A DNA stretch of 64,000 bases from assembly GCF_003259935.1 (NCBI RefSeq), contig NZ_QLMH01000008.1, positions 62,001 through 126,000 on the forward strand. The letters are read 5' to 3'. A program made the translations under genes and the position numbers. Source of the DNA: Paranoxybacillus vitaminiphilus. GTDB lineage: Bacteria; Bacillota; Bacilli; Bacillales; Anoxybacillaceae. This document shows, piece by piece, positions 1-8,510 of this stretch. The notes beneath the pieces are model-generated. The model saw nothing but the letters and a program-made list of their open reading frames with translations, was not told the origin of the DNA and did not search any database. The number at the start of each line of letters is the position of its first letter. The stretch's first letter is position 1.

Positions 1-33
1 GAATTCGATGGAGTAAAGGGTGTATGTAGATTG

Positions 34-618
34 ATGACAAAAGCATTGATACTTATATTAGCTTACCTTCTCGGATCGATTCCGTTTGCGCTTGTTGTCG
101 GGAAAGTTGGATACGGAATCGACATTCGCGAACATGGAAGCGGAAATTTAGGGGGAACGAATACGTTTCGCGTTCTTGGTGTAAAAGCAGGACTTATCGT
201 AACTATTGCCGATATTTTAAAAGGGACGCTCGCTGCAAGTCTTCCTGTTTTATTTTCCGTTGATGTCCATCCGTTGTTGGCGGGATTGTTTGCCGTTATT
301 GGGCATATGTACCCTATCTTTGCCGGTTTTCGTGGAGGAAAAGCGGTGGCGACATCAGCCGGGGTGTTGCTCTTTTATTCTCCGTTTCTATTTGTAACGC
401 TCGTCGCCGTATTTTTTATCGTTCTTTATATTTCGAAATATGTTTCATTATCCTCGATGTTAGCGGGAGTATATGCCATTATTTATACAGTTTTCTTTAC
501 TGACGATATCCCATTAATGGTGATCGTTTCCTTGCAGGCAGCCTTTATCTTTTACCGCCATCGCGCCAATATTCGGAGAATCATAAATAAAACCGAACCA
601 AAGGTGAAATGGCTCTAA
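34..618 (+). CDS. plsY: Glycerol-3-phosphate acyltransferase PlsY
   Basis: Integral membrane acyltransferase that moves the acyl group from acyl-phosphate to glycerol-3-phosphate, the first step of phospholipid synthesis. The protein is about 194 aa. It shows the PlsY signatures [12 protein letters not shown] near the N-terminus, the glycine-rich [12 protein letters not shown] loop and [13 protein letters not shown], and has about five hydrophobic segments, the usual family length. An in-frame TTG sits three bases before the chosen ATG, and either could be used with the AAAGGGTG ribosome site at 15-22. The gene stands 42 bp ahead of rsmF and could be cotranscribed with it. Confidence 0.95.
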   Translation: MTKALILILAYLLGSIPFALVVGKVGYGIDIREHGSGNLGGTNTFRVLGVKAGLIVTIADILKGTLAASLPVLFSVDVHPLLAGLFAVIGHMYPIFAGFRGGKAVATSAGVLLFYSPFLFVTLVAVFFIVLYISKYVSLSSMLAGVYAIIYTVFFTDDIPLMVIVSLQAAFIFYRHRANIRRIINKTEPKVKWL

Positions 619-660
619 TGCAAAATTTCACTATACAAAAGTGACAGAGAGGAGTTTTGG

Positions 661-2031
661 ATGTTGAATTTACCAGGCGATTTTGTCGCGAAAATGAAAA
701 CTCTTTTACAAGATGAAGCTGAGCCGTTTTTTGCTACATATAACGAAGAAAAAGCAAACGGGCTGCGTCTTAATCCTTTGAAAACCAGTGAAGAACGGTT
801 TCTTTCTGTTTTTCCCATTCCGTTAGAACGCGTGCCATTTTGTTCTAACGGATTTTACTATCCTGCCGAAAGTCAGCCGGGAAAACACCCATACCATATG
901 GCCGGACTTTATTATATTCAAGAACCGAGCGCCATGTTTGTAGCCGAAGTATTAAACCCCGAGCCGGGTGAAAAAGTATTGGACTTATGTGCTGCACCGG
1001 GTGGAAAATCAACGCAAATCGCCGGCATGATGAACAATACTGGATTTTTGTTAGCGAATGAAATTCATCCGAAACGTGTAAAGGCATTATCAGAAAACAT
1101 TGAACGTCTAGGTATCACCAATACGCTTGTTACGAACGAAACTCCAGAAAGACTTGCAGAACGTTTTCAAGGATATTTTGATAAAATTCTTGTCGATGCC
1201 CCGTGCTCCGGGGAAGGAATGTTCCGGAAAGACCCTGAAGCTATGCAGTATTGGAGTTGTGACCATGTGCAAAAATGTGCTAACGGGCAGCAGCACATAT
1301 TGGAAGCAGCGTATGCGATGCTGAAAGAAGGCGGTATTCTTGTTTATTCTACTTGCACGTTTTCACCGGAAGAAAACGAACAAACCGTCGAGCAGTTTCT
1401 GCAAAACCATCCGGATATGGTATTGCTTCCAATTGAAAAGCATCACGGTATTCAGCCCGGAAAAGCGGAATGGACAAAAACAAATCTTCAAGAAATTTCT
1501 TATACTGCCCGCCTGTGGCCGCATTATGTAAAAGGTGAAGGACATTTTGTTGCCAAAATGAAAAAAATAGGTCCGGCGCATGAATGGAAAGGGAAAATCG
1601 CAGCATCCAATGTAACGAAGCAGCAATTACGTGAATATCAAACGTTTGAAAAGGAGTTTCTCCATTGGAAATGCGATAAAACAATTTATGCGTTCGAGCA
1701 GCATTTGTTTGCCCTGCCTGATGAATGTCCAAATTTTGACGGATTAAAGGTCGTTCGTCCCGGTCTCCATTTAGGCGAAGTAAAGAAAAACCGCTTCGAA
1801 CCGAACCATGCTTTAGCGCTTTCTTTAACACGAAACGATGTCAAAGCATCGATCGGCCTTCATGTAAACGAGCCTGACTATATAAAATATTTACGGGGCG
1901 AAACATTGCCAACAGGCAATGATAACGGATGGGTTCTTGTCACTGTTGACGGATATTCGCTTGGATGGGGAAAAGAAGTGAAAGGAACGTTGAAAAACTA
2001 TTACCCAAAAGGATTGCGTATTCTTTCATAG
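661..2031 (+). CDS. rsmF: RsmF-type 16S rRNA (cytosine-C5) methyltransferase
   Basis: SAM-dependent RNA m5C methyltransferase of the NOL1/NOP2/Sun family, 456 aa. The SAM-binding segment LDLCAAPGGKST lies near residue 105. The two catalytic cysteine motifs are DAPCSGEGMFRKD (near residue 180) and YSTCTFSPEENE (near residue 230). The C-terminal 170 residues match the extra domain typical of the RsmF/YebU branch rather than RsmB. The ribosome site GAGAGGAG lies just upstream of the ATG. The gene ends about 75 bp before a palindromic repeat that probably terminates it. The exact rRNA position modified cannot be read from sequence. Confidence 0.9.
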   Translation: MLNLPGDFVAKMKTLLQDEAEPFFATYNEEKANGLRLNPLKTSEERFLSVFPIPLERVPFCSNGFYYPAESQPGKHPYHMAGLYYIQEPSAMFVAEVLNPEPGEKVLDLCAAPGGKSTQIAGMMNNTGFLLANEIHPKRVKALSENIERLGITNTLVTNETPERLAERFQGYFDKILVDAPCSGEGMFRKDPEAMQYWSCDHVQKCANGQQHILEAAYAMLKEGGILVYSTCTFSPEENEQTVEQFLQNHPDMVLLPIEKHHGIQPGKAEWTKTNLQEISYTARLWPHYVKGEGHFVAKMKKIGPAHEWKGKIAASNVTKQQLREYQTFEKEFLHWKCDKTIYAFEQHLFALPDECPNFDGLKVVRPGLHLGEVKKNRFEPNHALALSLTRNDVKASIGLHVNEPDYIKYLRGETLPTGNDNGWVLVTVDGYSLGWGKEVKGTLKNYYPKGLRILS

Positions 2032-2106
2032 CATTTCCTTTTTTGAACTGCTTCCGCTTTTTACTTTTGTTAGAAGCAAAAGTCTTCCCGTTTGTTTATG
2101 ATAAAC

Positions 2107-2243
2107 AAAAAAGAGGCTGCCTTAAAAGCTAAAGGTCAGACCCCATAACACAATATATAGTACATAATATTGGATCAATGAGCTGTATATTGTTAAATGC
2201 ACGTGAGGTCAGACCCTTATAAGTATAAGACAGCCTCTTTTTT
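2107..2243. repeat. Palindromic intergenic repeat, copy 1 (full length)
   Basis: About 137 bp. Outer arms AAAAAAGAGGCTG and CAGCCTCTTTTTT pair perfectly. Inside are two GGTCAGACCC blocks and an ACAATATA/TATATTGT pair. It lies between the convergent 3' ends of rsmF and ypmS and would form a bidirectional terminator-like hairpin. Shares its core with copies 2, 5, 7 and 10. Confidence 0.85.
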
Positions 2244-2832
2244 ACTTAGACTGAATTGGAACAAGCAATGTTAATACAATCTCGTCGTTCGCTAAATCGA
2301 ACTTTTTGGCTTGAATGCGGTACCCGTTGTTTAAGTTGATTTCGTTTAAGTGAATGTAAATGAAGCTTTCGTCTGGATGAATAACGACTTCTTCTGGCAA
2401 TGATGCATTTTTTTGCAAGTACTTCAGTATATAATGAACAGGCAAGCGCAGCTCACCAAGCATCATCTCCGGATGGACTAACTTAAGATCGCCGTTATCT
2501 ACCACTTGCGGCTCAAATGTCACAAGAAAATCAACTTCTCTTCCGAATAGAGGAATTTTACTTTTTAAATGTACACGATCCGTTAATTGAACATCATATT
2601 GCAACGGATGGTCTTTCGTTTTTTTCTTAATATAATCGTTAATGATTAAATTTAACTGCTCTTTAGACGAATGCACGGTCAGCTCTGCGGCATTCGCATT
2701 CGGCAATGCTTTCATCTTCTTTATTTCATCAGCCGGTTGAAGCATGAAAAACAGCATAATACTAATAATAACAATATTTCCTCCTAATAACGCAAAAAAG
2801 AGCATCTTCCATTTCATTGTTCTCTTATCCAT
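2242..2832 (-). CDS. ypmS: YpmS family membrane-anchored protein (DUF2140)
   Basis: A 196-aa protein with a basic N-terminus and one membrane segment at about residues 10-32. The rest is predicted extracytoplasmic, rich in beta-type sequence. It matches the B. subtilis YpmS family, whose function is unknown. Its start overlaps the end of ypmR by 19 bp, so the two are cotranscribed and probably translationally coupled. The ribosome site GAGGAGACGC lies 8-9 nt before the ATG. The 3' end runs directly into a palindromic repeat. Confidence 0.88.
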   Translation of the reverse strand: MDKRTMKWKMLFFALLGGNIVIISIMLFFMLQPADEIKKMKALPNANAAELTVHSSKEQLNLIINDYIKKKTKDHPLQYDVQLTDRVHLKSKIPLFGREVDFLVTFEPQVVDNGDLKLVHPEMMLGELRLPVHYILKYLQKNASLPEEVVIHPDESFIYIHLNEINLNNGYRIQAKKFDLANDEIVLTLLVPIQSK

Positions 2833-3608
2833 AAAACAAGCGTCTCCTCTGTTTCCAATCTTTCATAAACTCTCTCGGCCATTAATTGGTAACCTACATC
2901 ATTCGGATGAAACTGATCACTGTAAAGAACATCATCACGGTTAGCAAATAAATCAGCCACTTCTACAAACACCGTATTTTCATATTTATCCATAATTTCT
3001 TTGCTTCCTTCATTCCAAAGCTGGATCACTTGTTCAATTTCCGGGATCGCCTGTAGAGAGCCAAACGGATTATACAAACCAAATAAAACGATAGGTGCAT
3101 CTTCATTAATCGAACGGAGCGTTTTAAGCAGCTTCTCCAATTTTACCGCAAATTGCTTTTGCTCTTTTGCAAACAAAGAGTAAGAAAGATCGAAAAAATG
3201 AGAACGGACAACTTTCATCATATCGTTTCCGCCGATCGTAATCATAATCATATCCGCTTGCTGTAAAACATCTTTGTTTTTGTTAACCACTTTATCTAAT
3301 TGAGAAATTCTTAATCCTCTTTTCCCTAAGTTTGTTACAGCAACGCTTTTAATCGCCTTATGTACAAGTAATTTTTGCTCTAAATAAGCAAGGTACCCTC
3401 CGCTTTTCGTGCGATCTCCCACTCCTTCCGTCAAGGAGTCACCGAGCGCTACAATGTTCATATCCCTTGGAAAAAAGTCTTCTGCAATCGTTAACGGCTC
3501 CGTTAAACCAAACTCTCTCATTGGTATTTCCTCTTGAACGCTTGCCGAGCGTGCTGAACAACTGGCCATCATCAATAATACAATAAAAGATATACCCCAT
3601 TTTTTCAC
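2814..3608 (-). CDS. ypmR: SGNH/GDSL-family lipoprotein esterase YpmR
   Basis: A 264-aa SGNH hydrolase. Block I is ALGDSLTEGVGD (catalytic Ser), block III is IGGNDMM and block V is DQFHPND (catalytic Asp and His). The first 16 residues form a lipoprotein signal peptide ending in the lipobox MASC, so the enzyme is anchored outside the membrane. It begins with a GTG codon. The substrate is unknown; family members act as lipases or esterases. It is followed by ypmS with overlap, an arrangement conserved in bacilli. Confidence 0.9.
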   Translation of the reverse strand: MKKWGISFIVLLMMASCSARSASVQEEIPMREFGLTEPLTIAEDFFPRDMNIVALGDSLTEGVGDRTKSGGYLAYLEQKLLVHKAIKSVAVTNLGKRGLRISQLDKVVNKNKDVLQQADMIMITIGGNDMMKVVRSHFFDLSYSLFAKEQKQFAVKLEKLLKTLRSINEDAPIVLFGLYNPFGSLQAIPEIEQVIQLWNEGSKEIMDKYENTVFVEVADLFANRDDVLYSDQFHPNDVGYQLMAERVYERLETEETLVLWIREQ

Positions 3609-3703
3609 TTACCATCACACCTATTAAGACAAATCATTGAAACTATTGTCATCTTAACACATTTGTATGAACGATAGAAAGATGAACCTAATGCTGAAAA
3701 GCG

Positions 3704-3833
3704 AAAAGAGGCTGAGCCATAAGTGTCTGACCTCACGAAAAATCCATAATATATAGCATTCTCATCTAATGTTATGTACTATATATTACATTGTGATTGC
3801 CGGGTCTGACACTTTGCTTTATCAGCCTCTTCA
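3704..3833. repeat. Palindromic intergenic repeat, copy 2 (full length)
   Basis: About 130 bp. The arms AAAAGAGGCTGA and TCAGCCTCTT pair, with inner GTGTCTGACC and GGGTCTGACAC. The core AATATATAG is mirrored by CTATATATT. It lies between the ypmR start and the ypmQ stop, where it would terminate ypmQ transcription. Confidence 0.85.
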
Positions 3834-4400
3834 TTGTAAAGCTTTTATATGCTTAAGGATCTCCTCATAAGGAGTGTCTTTTACACCGCTATAATATTTC
3901 ACAATTTTCCCCTCTTTATCGACGAGATAAAAATCTGTCCCATGAATGACTTGGTCGTCTTGCTGCGGTTTTTTTACAATCGTTTTAAAGTTTTCCTGCG
4001 CAAATGTTTCGATTTCTTCCTGGCTGTAACCAGTCAGCAAATGCCAGTTTGATAGGTCCGCATCAAATTTCTTGACATATTGTTTTAATATTTCCGGTTT
4101 ATCATTTTCCGGATCAACACTAAAAGACACAAATTCGACATCAAGTCCTTCCTCTTCCGCCATGTCCTGCAGCTTTGCCATATGCGCTGTCATCGGCGGA
4201 CAAACCGTTTCACAGTTCGTAAAAATAAAATCAGCGACCCACACCTTTCCTTTTAAATCTGACAAGCCAAACGGCTGACCATTTTGGTCCGTAAATGTAA
4301 AATCAGCAATCGGCCAATTTTTTGCATCAGGAATTTTGTTGCCGCATGCGGATAACAAAAGAAACGAGAAGATCAATAACATAATTCCCCATTTTTTCAT
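3831..4400 (-). CDS. ypmQ: SCO1/SenC-type copper-binding lipoprotein YpmQ
   Basis: A 189-aa thioredoxin-fold SCO protein. The copper site CETVCPP (CxxxCP) is at about residues 64-70, and the distant conserved His is in VIHGTDFYLVD. The N-terminal lipoprotein signal ends in LLSACGN. SCO proteins deliver copper to the CuA centre of cytochrome c oxidase, so this one is expected on the outer face of the membrane. Length and position next to ypmR and degV match bacilli. Confidence 0.92.
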   Translation of the reverse strand: MKKWGIMLLIFSFLLLSACGNKIPDAKNWPIADFTFTDQNGQPFGLSDLKGKVWVADFIFTNCETVCPPMTAHMAKLQDMAEEEGLDVEFVSFSVDPENDKPEILKQYVKKFDADLSNWHLLTGYSQEEIETFAQENFKTIVKKPQQDDQVIHGTDFYLVDKEGKIVKYYSGVKDTPYEEILKHIKALQ

Positions 4401-4495
4401 ACTCCGTCCACCTCTTAAAGATCATTACTGTTTTATTTTAACAAAATTTAAAAACTCTTTTAATGCATCTTGCTTATGTTCAAAAAACTTTCAAT

Positions 4496-4527
4496 AAAAA
4501 TCCCCTTCGGCGTGAAGGGAGATTTTT
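4496..4527 (-). terminator. Rho-independent terminator after the DegV gene
   Basis: Stem with arms TCCCCTTC and GAAGGGAGA around a GGCGT loop, flanked by A and T runs on both sides. It lies just downstream of the DegV-family gene in the minus direction. Confidence 0.8.
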
Positions 4528-4535
4528 ATCACATA

Positions 4536-5378
4536 TCATTCTGCATAATACATAAAACCAATCGCTCCCGGACCGGTATGCGTAGCGATAATGGGAGTTG
4601 TATAAATCACCTCGATATCGGTAATCCCTGTCTCTTTGGCAATCGATTCTTTAAGGCGATTCGCCAAATCGAACGAATCGGCGTGCGCAATCCCTGCCGC
4701 TTTCACTGTTTTTCCCTTAGTGTCTTCGATAAATTGCTTTGTCAAATACTTCACAATCTGTGCATGGCTTCGCACCTTCGTTATTGGAGTATATACACCA
4801 TCAGCAAGCGAAGCAATCGGCTTAATGTTTAACAGCGAGCCAATTAACGCTTTTCCGCGTCCGATCCTTCCGCCTTTTACCAAGTTTTCGAGCGTATCTA
4901 CCGTTACATATAAATACGTATTCGCCTGAATTTCATCAAGCCGCCTCGTAATTTCGGCAATACTTTTTCCTTCCTGTGCCATCTTTGCCGCTTCAATGAC
5001 TTGAAAGCCAAGGGCCACAGAAATAAAGCGGGAGTCGATAACCGTCACATTGGCTTCAGCCAACATGGCGGCACTTTCAGCCGAGCGTACGGTCCCGCTC
5101 ATTTCTCCTGTCATATGGATCGAAATAACATCGAAACCTTCTTTACTAAGGCGGTTATATACTTCAACAAATTGTCCAACAGCAGGCTGAGAACTTTTCG
5201 GAAGCTCACTTGACTGCTTCATTTTTTCCATAAACTCATCCGGAGTAATATCGACGCGATCGACATACATCTTGTCGTCGATTGTAAATGTCAGCGGAAC
5301 AACTTCAATTTGCAGCTTCTCAATGATGTCATTCGATAAATCAACGGTTGAATCTGTCACTACTCTTACTTTCTTCAT
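4536..5378 (-). CDS. DegV family fatty-acid-binding protein
   Basis: A 280-aa DegV-fold protein. The N-terminal VVTDSTVDLSNDI and the segment SSQPAVGQF are typical of the family, and GGRIGRGKA appears centrally. Family members bind a fatty acid, and FakB proteins pass it to the kinase FakA for phosphorylation. A fakA is not in this window. The frame extends 14 codons further upstream, but AGGAAGTG sits before the ATG at 5378 and the product then begins MKKVRVVTD, as in homologues. Confidence 0.9.
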   Translation of the reverse strand: MKKVRVVTDSTVDLSNDIIEKLQIEVVPLTFTIDDKMYVDRVDITPDEFMEKMKQSSELPKSSQPAVGQFVEVYNRLSKEGFDVISIHMTGEMSGTVRSAESAAMLAEANVTVIDSRFISVALGFQVIEAAKMAQEGKSIAEITRRLDEIQANTYLYVTVDTLENLVKGGRIGRGKALIGSLLNIKPIASLADGVYTPITKVRSHAQIVKYLTKQFIEDTKGKTVKAAGIAHADSFDLANRLKESIAKETGITDIEVIYTTPIIATHTGPGAIGFMYYAE

Positions 5379-5478
5379 ACTTTCACTTCCTAAAATTAAG
5401 CCTTGATGTCTATTATACAATTAATCGAAATGAATTTATATAAAAAATTCATAAAGAGATTGACAATTTTATAAACAA

Positions 5479-5574
5479 AAAAGCTGACCAACAAAATAAA
5501 GTGTCTGATCTCACGCATCATCTAAAAATCGTGTATGACATGCGGGATCTGACACTTCACGTTTGGTTAGCTTC
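5479..5574. repeat. Palindromic intergenic repeat, copy 3 (short core)
   Basis: About 96 bp. The arms AAGCTGACCAA and TTGGTTAGCTT pair with one G-T type change. Inner GTGTCTGATC and GATCTGACAC are mirrored. The arm sequence differs from copies 1 and 2 but pairing is kept. It lies between the DegV start and the ypmP stop. Confidence 0.8.
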
Positions 5575-5825
5575 TATGCATTATTTTTAAGTATATCTTC
5601 TTTAAATATTTGTTCATATACAGGCCATTTTAACACTTTTTTTAAATAATCACGAAACGAAAAAACGGTTTTTGTGTTGTACGAATAATACACCTTATTG
5701 ATAAACGCTTCAAGACGCAGCTGAATCATAAATCGATATGTGCTATCTTCCTCCAATACAGGAATTTCGATAATTTTAACCTTCTGTCCATACACATTTT
5801 TGAACTCCAGGCTTTTGAATAACAA
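5574..5825 (-). CDS. ypmP: YpmP family protein (DUF2535)
   Basis: An 83-aa small protein with no cysteine and no membrane segment. It matches the B. subtilis YpmP family (DUF2535) in length and in position between ilvA and degV/ypmQ. Its function is unknown. The stop codon touches a palindromic repeat. The 5' side faces an IS605-like hairpin and a gene remnant, so its promoter probably lies at 5830-5950. Confidence 0.8.
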   Translation of the reverse strand: MLFKSLEFKNVYGQKVKIIEIPVLEEDSTYRFMIQLRLEAFINKVYYSYNTKTVFSFRDYLKKVLKWPVYEQIFKEDILKNNA

Positions 5826-5958
5826 AATATCAATCCTCTTTTTTCACCGATTTACTTTTATTATACACTAAATCTTTGTTGAAGTATGTCAAATCGTGTG
5901 AAGGATGAACAAATTTTTTAAAAAATTTTTTACAAAATTACTTTGATGTTGTAAAGAG

Positions 5959-6025
5959 ATGAACCTCTCCCATCTACACTCTGTTTAAAGGCGGGAGTTT
6001 CTTACCAACTCCATCGAAGAAGATT
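5959..6025 (+). repeat. IS605-like end hairpin, copy A (diverged)
   Basis: Begins ATGAACCTCTCCC, like the copies at 19438, 30369 and 33818. The stem CTCCC/GGGAG remains, but the 3' half has drifted. No transposase gene is nearby. Confidence 0.6.
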
Positions 6026-6068
6026 CAATGCGGAAGAATGCTGTCTTCTCCTACTCGTTAAAATCATT

Positions 6069-6229
6069 GTGAAGGAAACATATAAACTTTATCAAGCAAA
6101 CGAACAAAATCATGAACTGATTCATCAAGCCACTGCCTTTCAAACGTTCATCAACGCTCATTTTAACGGTGAATCATTGATTGAACGAATGAAAAACGGA
6201 AATAAATCGTTTATAAAACAAAGAGGCTG
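6069..6229 (+). pseudogene. Remnant of an unidentified gene
   Basis: An open frame without stop runs from about 5955 to 6231 and gives coding-like, helical sequence from a GTG at 6069 (VKETYKLYQANEQNH onward). No good ribosome site precedes it. Its 5' side abuts an IS605-like hairpin, and its last five codons are supplied by a palindromic repeat. It looks like a fragment left between two repeat insertions. The parent family is not recognised. Confidence 0.4.
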
Positions 6230-6289
6230 ACCCTAAAGTGCCAAACCTCACAGCATGAGGTTAGACACTTAATAGAGCAGCCTCTTTTT
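6219..6289. repeat. Palindromic intergenic repeat, copy 4 (short)
   Basis: About 71 bp with arms AAAGAGGCTG and CAGCCTCTTT and an inner AACCTCAC…ATGAGGTT pair. It lies directly downstream of ilvA and would act as its terminator. Confidence 0.82.
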
Positions 6290-6292
6290 CAT

Positions 6293-7564
6293 TTATATAA
6301 GTAAATTAAACAAATTGCTGTCTTTATTCACTTCTTGAAACGGGAAGCCTTTTTTCTTCATTCGCTCAATAAGCGGTGCATAGTCTTCCCGCCGTTTTAA
6401 TTCAATACCAACGAGCGCAGGACCGTTTTCTTTATTGTTCTTCTTCGTATATTCAAATCGGGTAATATCATCTGTCGGTCCAAGCACCTCATCTAAAAAT
6501 TCGCGCAGCGCTCCGGCACGCTGTGGGAAATTGACGATAAAGTAATGCTGCAAGCCTTCGTAGATCATCGAACGTTCTTTAATTTCCTGCATCCGTCCGA
6601 TGTCATTATTGCCGCCGCTAATCACGCAGACGACGGTTTTTCCGCGGATTTGTTCTTTGTAAAAATCCAAAGCGGCAATCGGCAACGCTCCTGCCGGTTC
6701 AACGACAATGGCATTTTCATTGTACAACTCTAAAATCGTTGTACACACTTTCCCTTCAGGCACCACGACAATGTCATCAATGATGTCTTTTGTCAAAGCA
6801 AACGTTTTTTCCCCCACCGTTTTTACTGCAGCTCCATCGACGAATTTATCAATCTCATCCAAAGTAACGACTTTTCCGTTCTCCAGCGATGCCTTCATGG
6901 ACGGTGCTCCTTCAGGCTCCACACCAATCAGCTTTGTCGATGCGGAAATGCTCTTTATATATGTCCCTAAGCCGGAAATGAGTCCGCCGCCGCCGATGCT
7001 GGCAAAAACAAAATCAATCGTTTCTTCACAATCGTTAAGTATTTCAACGCCAACCGTTCCTTGTCCGGCAATCACATATTCATCATCAAACGGATGAATA
7101 AACGTTCTCCCTTCTCGCTCGGCACATTGAACCGCTTGATTAAACGAGTCATCAAACGTATCACCGACTAAAATGATTTCGATCATATCTTTTCCAAAAA
7201 ACTGTACTTGCGACACTTTTTGCCGAGGTGTCGTTGCTGGCATATAAATCTTGCCGTGAACACCTAATACGCGGCACGAATACGCCACTCCTTGCGCATG
7301 ATTTCCCGCACTGGCACACACAATGCCGTTTTTTCGCTCCTCTTTTGTCAAATGCTTCATTCGGTTATAGGCACCGCGTATTTTAAACGAGCGGACGACT
7401 TGTAAATCTTCGCGCTTTAAATAAATATTGCATTGATATCGTTCCGATAACAGCGGGTTTTTTTGCAGTGGCGTATGGTATACAACATCTTTTAACGTAT
7501 GGTGAGCAATTAAAATGTCTTCAACATAAACCGTTCCACGTTGTCGTTTAAGCTGTTGTTCCAT
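6293..7564 (-). CDS. ilvA: Threonine dehydratase (biosynthetic)
   Basis: PLP-dependent deamination of threonine to 2-oxobutanoate, the first committed step of isoleucine synthesis. The PLP lysine is K61 in SFKIRGAYN, and the phosphate-binding loop is SIGGGGLISG near residue 190. The C-terminal 90 residues form an ACT-like regulatory domain for isoleucine feedback, beginning near HYFIVNFPQRAG. Its 423 aa match B. subtilis IlvA. A CodY-like box lies about 100 bp upstream. ilvD in the same window acts later in the pathway. Confidence 0.95.
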   Translation of the reverse strand: MEQQLKRQRGTVYVEDILIAHHTLKDVVYHTPLQKNPLLSERYQCNIYLKREDLQVVRSFKIRGAYNRMKHLTKEERKNGIVCASAGNHAQGVAYSCRVLGVHGKIYMPATTPRQKVSQVQFFGKDMIEIILVGDTFDDSFNQAVQCAEREGRTFIHPFDDEYVIAGQGTVGVEILNDCEETIDFVFASIGGGGLISGLGTYIKSISASTKLIGVEPEGAPSMKASLENGKVVTLDEIDKFVDGAAVKTVGEKTFALTKDIIDDIVVVPEGKVCTTILELYNENAIVVEPAGALPIAALDFYKEQIRGKTVVCVISGGNNDIGRMQEIKERSMIYEGLQHYFIVNFPQRAGALREFLDEVLGPTDDITRFEYTKKNNKENGPALVGIELKRREDYAPLIERMKKKGFPFQEVNKDSNLFNLLI

Positions 7565-7654
7565 CTTCCCTTTTCCTTTCTATGTAGAATTTGTATGATA
7601 AAAAGTACTGTAATGATTTGTAGATTATATCACAAATTACAAAAAAGAAAAGGG

Positions 7655-7669
7655 AATTTTCTAAAAATT
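7655..7669. promoter_or_regulatory. CodY-like operator upstream of ilvA
   Basis: AATTTTCTAAAAATT matches the CodY consensus AATTTTCWGAAAATT at 14 of 15 positions, on either strand. It lies about 90-105 bp before the ilvA start. Branched-chain amino acid genes, including ilvA, are known CodY targets in bacilli. Confidence 0.6.
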
Positions 7670-7809
7670 TTATTAAAATTTTATTTTTAACGTCCTTACA
7701 TAAGAAGTATCCCAAGCAAATAAAGTAACAGGCAGTCCATTGCACTCGTACCTGCCTCCAAATTAATAAATGACAAAACGAGTCTATCCTAAAAAGGAAA
7801 GCCTCCTTA

Positions 7810-8295
7810 TCATTTTCTTTCATATACGAGAAAGTAGTAATCATATGGATTTTTCTCATTTTTCGGACCTTTTTCACATGAAATAAGCTGCCACTGGCTT
7901 TCATCGAAAGGCGGGAAAAACGTATCTCCTGGAAACTCTGCTTCAATTTTCGTTATATAAAGCCGGTCAGCAAACGGAAGAGCTTCTTTAAAAATTTCCG
8001 CTCCGCCGATAATAAAAACTTCTTTATTCTTCTCTGCGGCAAACTGCTTTATTTCTTCTACCGAATGGATGATGATGCAATTTTCCTTCGTAAATGATGG
8101 ATTGCGTGTTACAATGACATTTTCCCGTCCAGGAAGCACCCGGCCGATCGATTCAAACGTTTTGCGCCCCATGATGATCGTGTGCCCCATCGTCACCTTT
8201 TTAAAATAAGCAAGATCGGCAGGAAGATGCCACGGAAGCTGATTGTTTTTGCCGATGACGCGGTTGCGGTCCATCGCCACTAATAGTGAAATCAT
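7810..8295 (-). CDS. dfrA: Dihydrofolate reductase
   Basis: NADPH-dependent reduction of dihydrofolate to tetrahydrofolate. The 161-aa protein has the usual MISLLVAMDRNRVIGKNN start, LPWHLPADLAYFK with the catalytic Asp, and GRKTFESIG for NADPH binding. It lies downstream of thyA on the same strand, which suits recycling of the dihydrofolate that thymidylate synthase makes. The 215-bp gap between the two genes holds a long hairpin that may tune dfrA expression. Confidence 0.97.
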   Translation of the reverse strand: MISLLVAMDRNRVIGKNNQLPWHLPADLAYFKKVTMGHTIIMGRKTFESIGRVLPGRENVIVTRNPSFTKENCIIIHSVEEIKQFAAEKNKEVFIIGGAEIFKEALPFADRLYITKIEAEFPGDTFFPPFDESQWQLISCEKGPKNEKNPYDYYFLVYERK

Positions 8296-8378
8296 TTTTT
8301 CACCCCCTTAACGGATGATTTGATACTAAGTGTGTTGATGAACCAATAAAATCCGGATAAAGGAAGTTTATTTAAATA

Positions 8379-8469
8379 GCTTTTCTGCCGAAGAACAGAG
8401 AACGCTTTGCGGACAACGTATGTTCTTTGTCCGCCAGTGTTCTCTGTTCGGGTGTCACAGTAGAAAAGC
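8379..8469. repeat. Long imperfect hairpin between thyA and dfrA
   Basis: About 91 bp of nested inverted repeats: outer GCTTTTCT/AGAAAAGC, middle CGAAGAACAGAGAAC/GTTCTCTGTTCG, inner GCGGACAA/TTGTCCGC. There is no U-run typical of a terminator. Only one copy was seen in this window. It could be a MITE-like insertion or an mRNA processing or attenuation structure inside the thyA-dfrA unit. Confidence 0.75.
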
Positions 8470-8510
8470 GTGAATTACCAAGAAAATAGTTATAAAAACA
8501 ATCATGGATT

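Noticed and set aside
1349-1831. 160-codon antisense frame within rsmF
   Set aside because: Shadow of a strongly supported gene; no start signal and no protein-like motifs.
7565-7809. T-box leader for ilvA
   Set aside because: The gap is only 245 bp and I see no TGGNACCGCG-like box or specifier stem.
7548-7946. 132-codon minus frame overlapping ilvA and dfrA
   Set aside because: It spans the intergenic region and runs antisense-like through known genes in another frame, with no ribosome site or family match.
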